Shown one piece after another: positions 63,757-64,000 of a stretch of DNA of 64,000 nt. Under the pieces are notes generated by a model. The model searched no databases. It saw nothing but the letters and a program-made list of their open reading frames with translations, and was not told the origin of the DNA. The translations under genes and the position numbers were made by a program. This stretch comes from Janthinobacterium sp. 344 (GTDB lineage Bacteria; Pseudomonadota; Gammaproteobacteria; Burkholderiales; Burkholderiaceae_D), in NCBI RefSeq assembly GCF_900112025.1, contig NZ_FOKL01000010.1, forward strand, positions 157,949-221,948, in the 5' to 3' direction. Numbering within the stretch: the first letter of the stretch is position 1; each line of letters opens with the position of its first letter.

Positions 63757-64000
63757 AAGGTTATAGGGACAAGCCGTACGGGCAATTAGTACTGGTTAGC
63801 TTAATGCATTACTGCACTTCCACACCCAGCCTATCAACGTCCTGGTCTCGAACGACCCTTCAAAGAGCTCAAGGCTCTGGGAAATCTCATCTCAAGGCAA
63901 GTTTCCCGCTTAGATGCTTTCAGCGGTTATCTCTTCCGAACTTAGCTACCCGGCAATGCCACTGGCGTGACAACCGGTACACCAGAGGTTCGTCCACTCC
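63757..64000 (-). rRNA. rrl: 23S ribosomal RNA, 3' end (partial; runs off the right edge)
   Basis: The minus strand carries the conserved 3' terminal sequence of 23S rRNA, including the complement of GGGACAAGCCGTACGGGCAATTAGTACTGGTTAGCT and the segments further in. The 3' end is placed near 63757 by analogy with other 23S genes; the exact end is inferred. The gene continues past the window. Confidence 0.9.

Overview
The window is about 64 kb of high-GC DNA from a betaproteobacterium. It is most likely from the Oxalobacteraceae (Janthinobacterium or a close relative). I infer this from gene content: an mlaF-E-D-A order, gltBD, a LiuR-controlled branched-chain acid cluster that includes aceK, SpmAB, and RAYT/REP elements. 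No database search was possible.

Layout. 1-2.4 kb: mlaFEDA, the phospholipid transport system (minus strand; mlaA runs off the left edge). 2.7-8.9 kb: gltBD glutamate synthase (minus). 9.0-9.9 kb: a RAYT-type transposase-like gene between inverted REP-like motifs. 10-15 kb: a PAS histidine kinase, an OmpR-type regulator and a SNF2 helicase (minus). 15.3-39.3 kb: one long minus-strand block, described below. 39.4-43.3 kb: a small secreted protein, tex, grxD and ubiX (plus). 43.4-44.9 kb: a small ORF, an HTH regulator and an AT-rich gap. 44.8-51.6 kb: liuR, isovaleryl-CoA dehydrogenase, aceK, thiolase, SDR and acyl-CoA dehydrogenase (plus). 51.6-52.1 kb: REP-like palindromes and a candidate small RNA. 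52.1-59 kb: a YihY membrane protein, an exported LD-carboxypeptidase-like protein, a TonB-dependent receptor and an oligopeptide-type binding protein (minus). 59.2-62 kb: SpmAB and DacB (plus). 62-63.4 kb: a MarR regulator and a CPBP protease (minus). 63.46-64 kb: the end of an rRNA operon (minus: 23S 3' end, 5S, terminator).

The central block is the most interesting part. In transcription order it encodes: a barrel-less STN protein with a TonB-like C-terminus, a FecI-type ECF sigma factor, a FecR-type anti-sigma factor, a 4544-residue two-partner-secretion exoprotein (TpsA), its TpsB transporter, an ExbB with a DUF2341/LamG ectodomain, ExbD, TonB, a putative porin, a periplasmic coiled-coil protein and a YbjN protein. 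The gene set and order resemble the Pseudomonas aeruginosa PUMA3 (VreA/VreI/VreR) and PdtA/PdtB-ExbB2-ExbD2-TonB4 system, which is known to respond to phosphate starvation. A Pho-box-like direct repeat (7+4+7 spacing, -10 hexamer 10 nt downstream) precedes the first gene. This makes a phosphate-triggered cell-surface-signalling and secretion regulon a specific, testable hypothesis.

Two other signals stand out. One is a structured repeat of about 110 nt in two copies (after tonB and after ubiX), whose stems differ in sequence but keep pairing. The other is a candidate small RNA of about 264 nt with its own promoter, tandem AGATA-loop hairpins and an intrinsic terminator.
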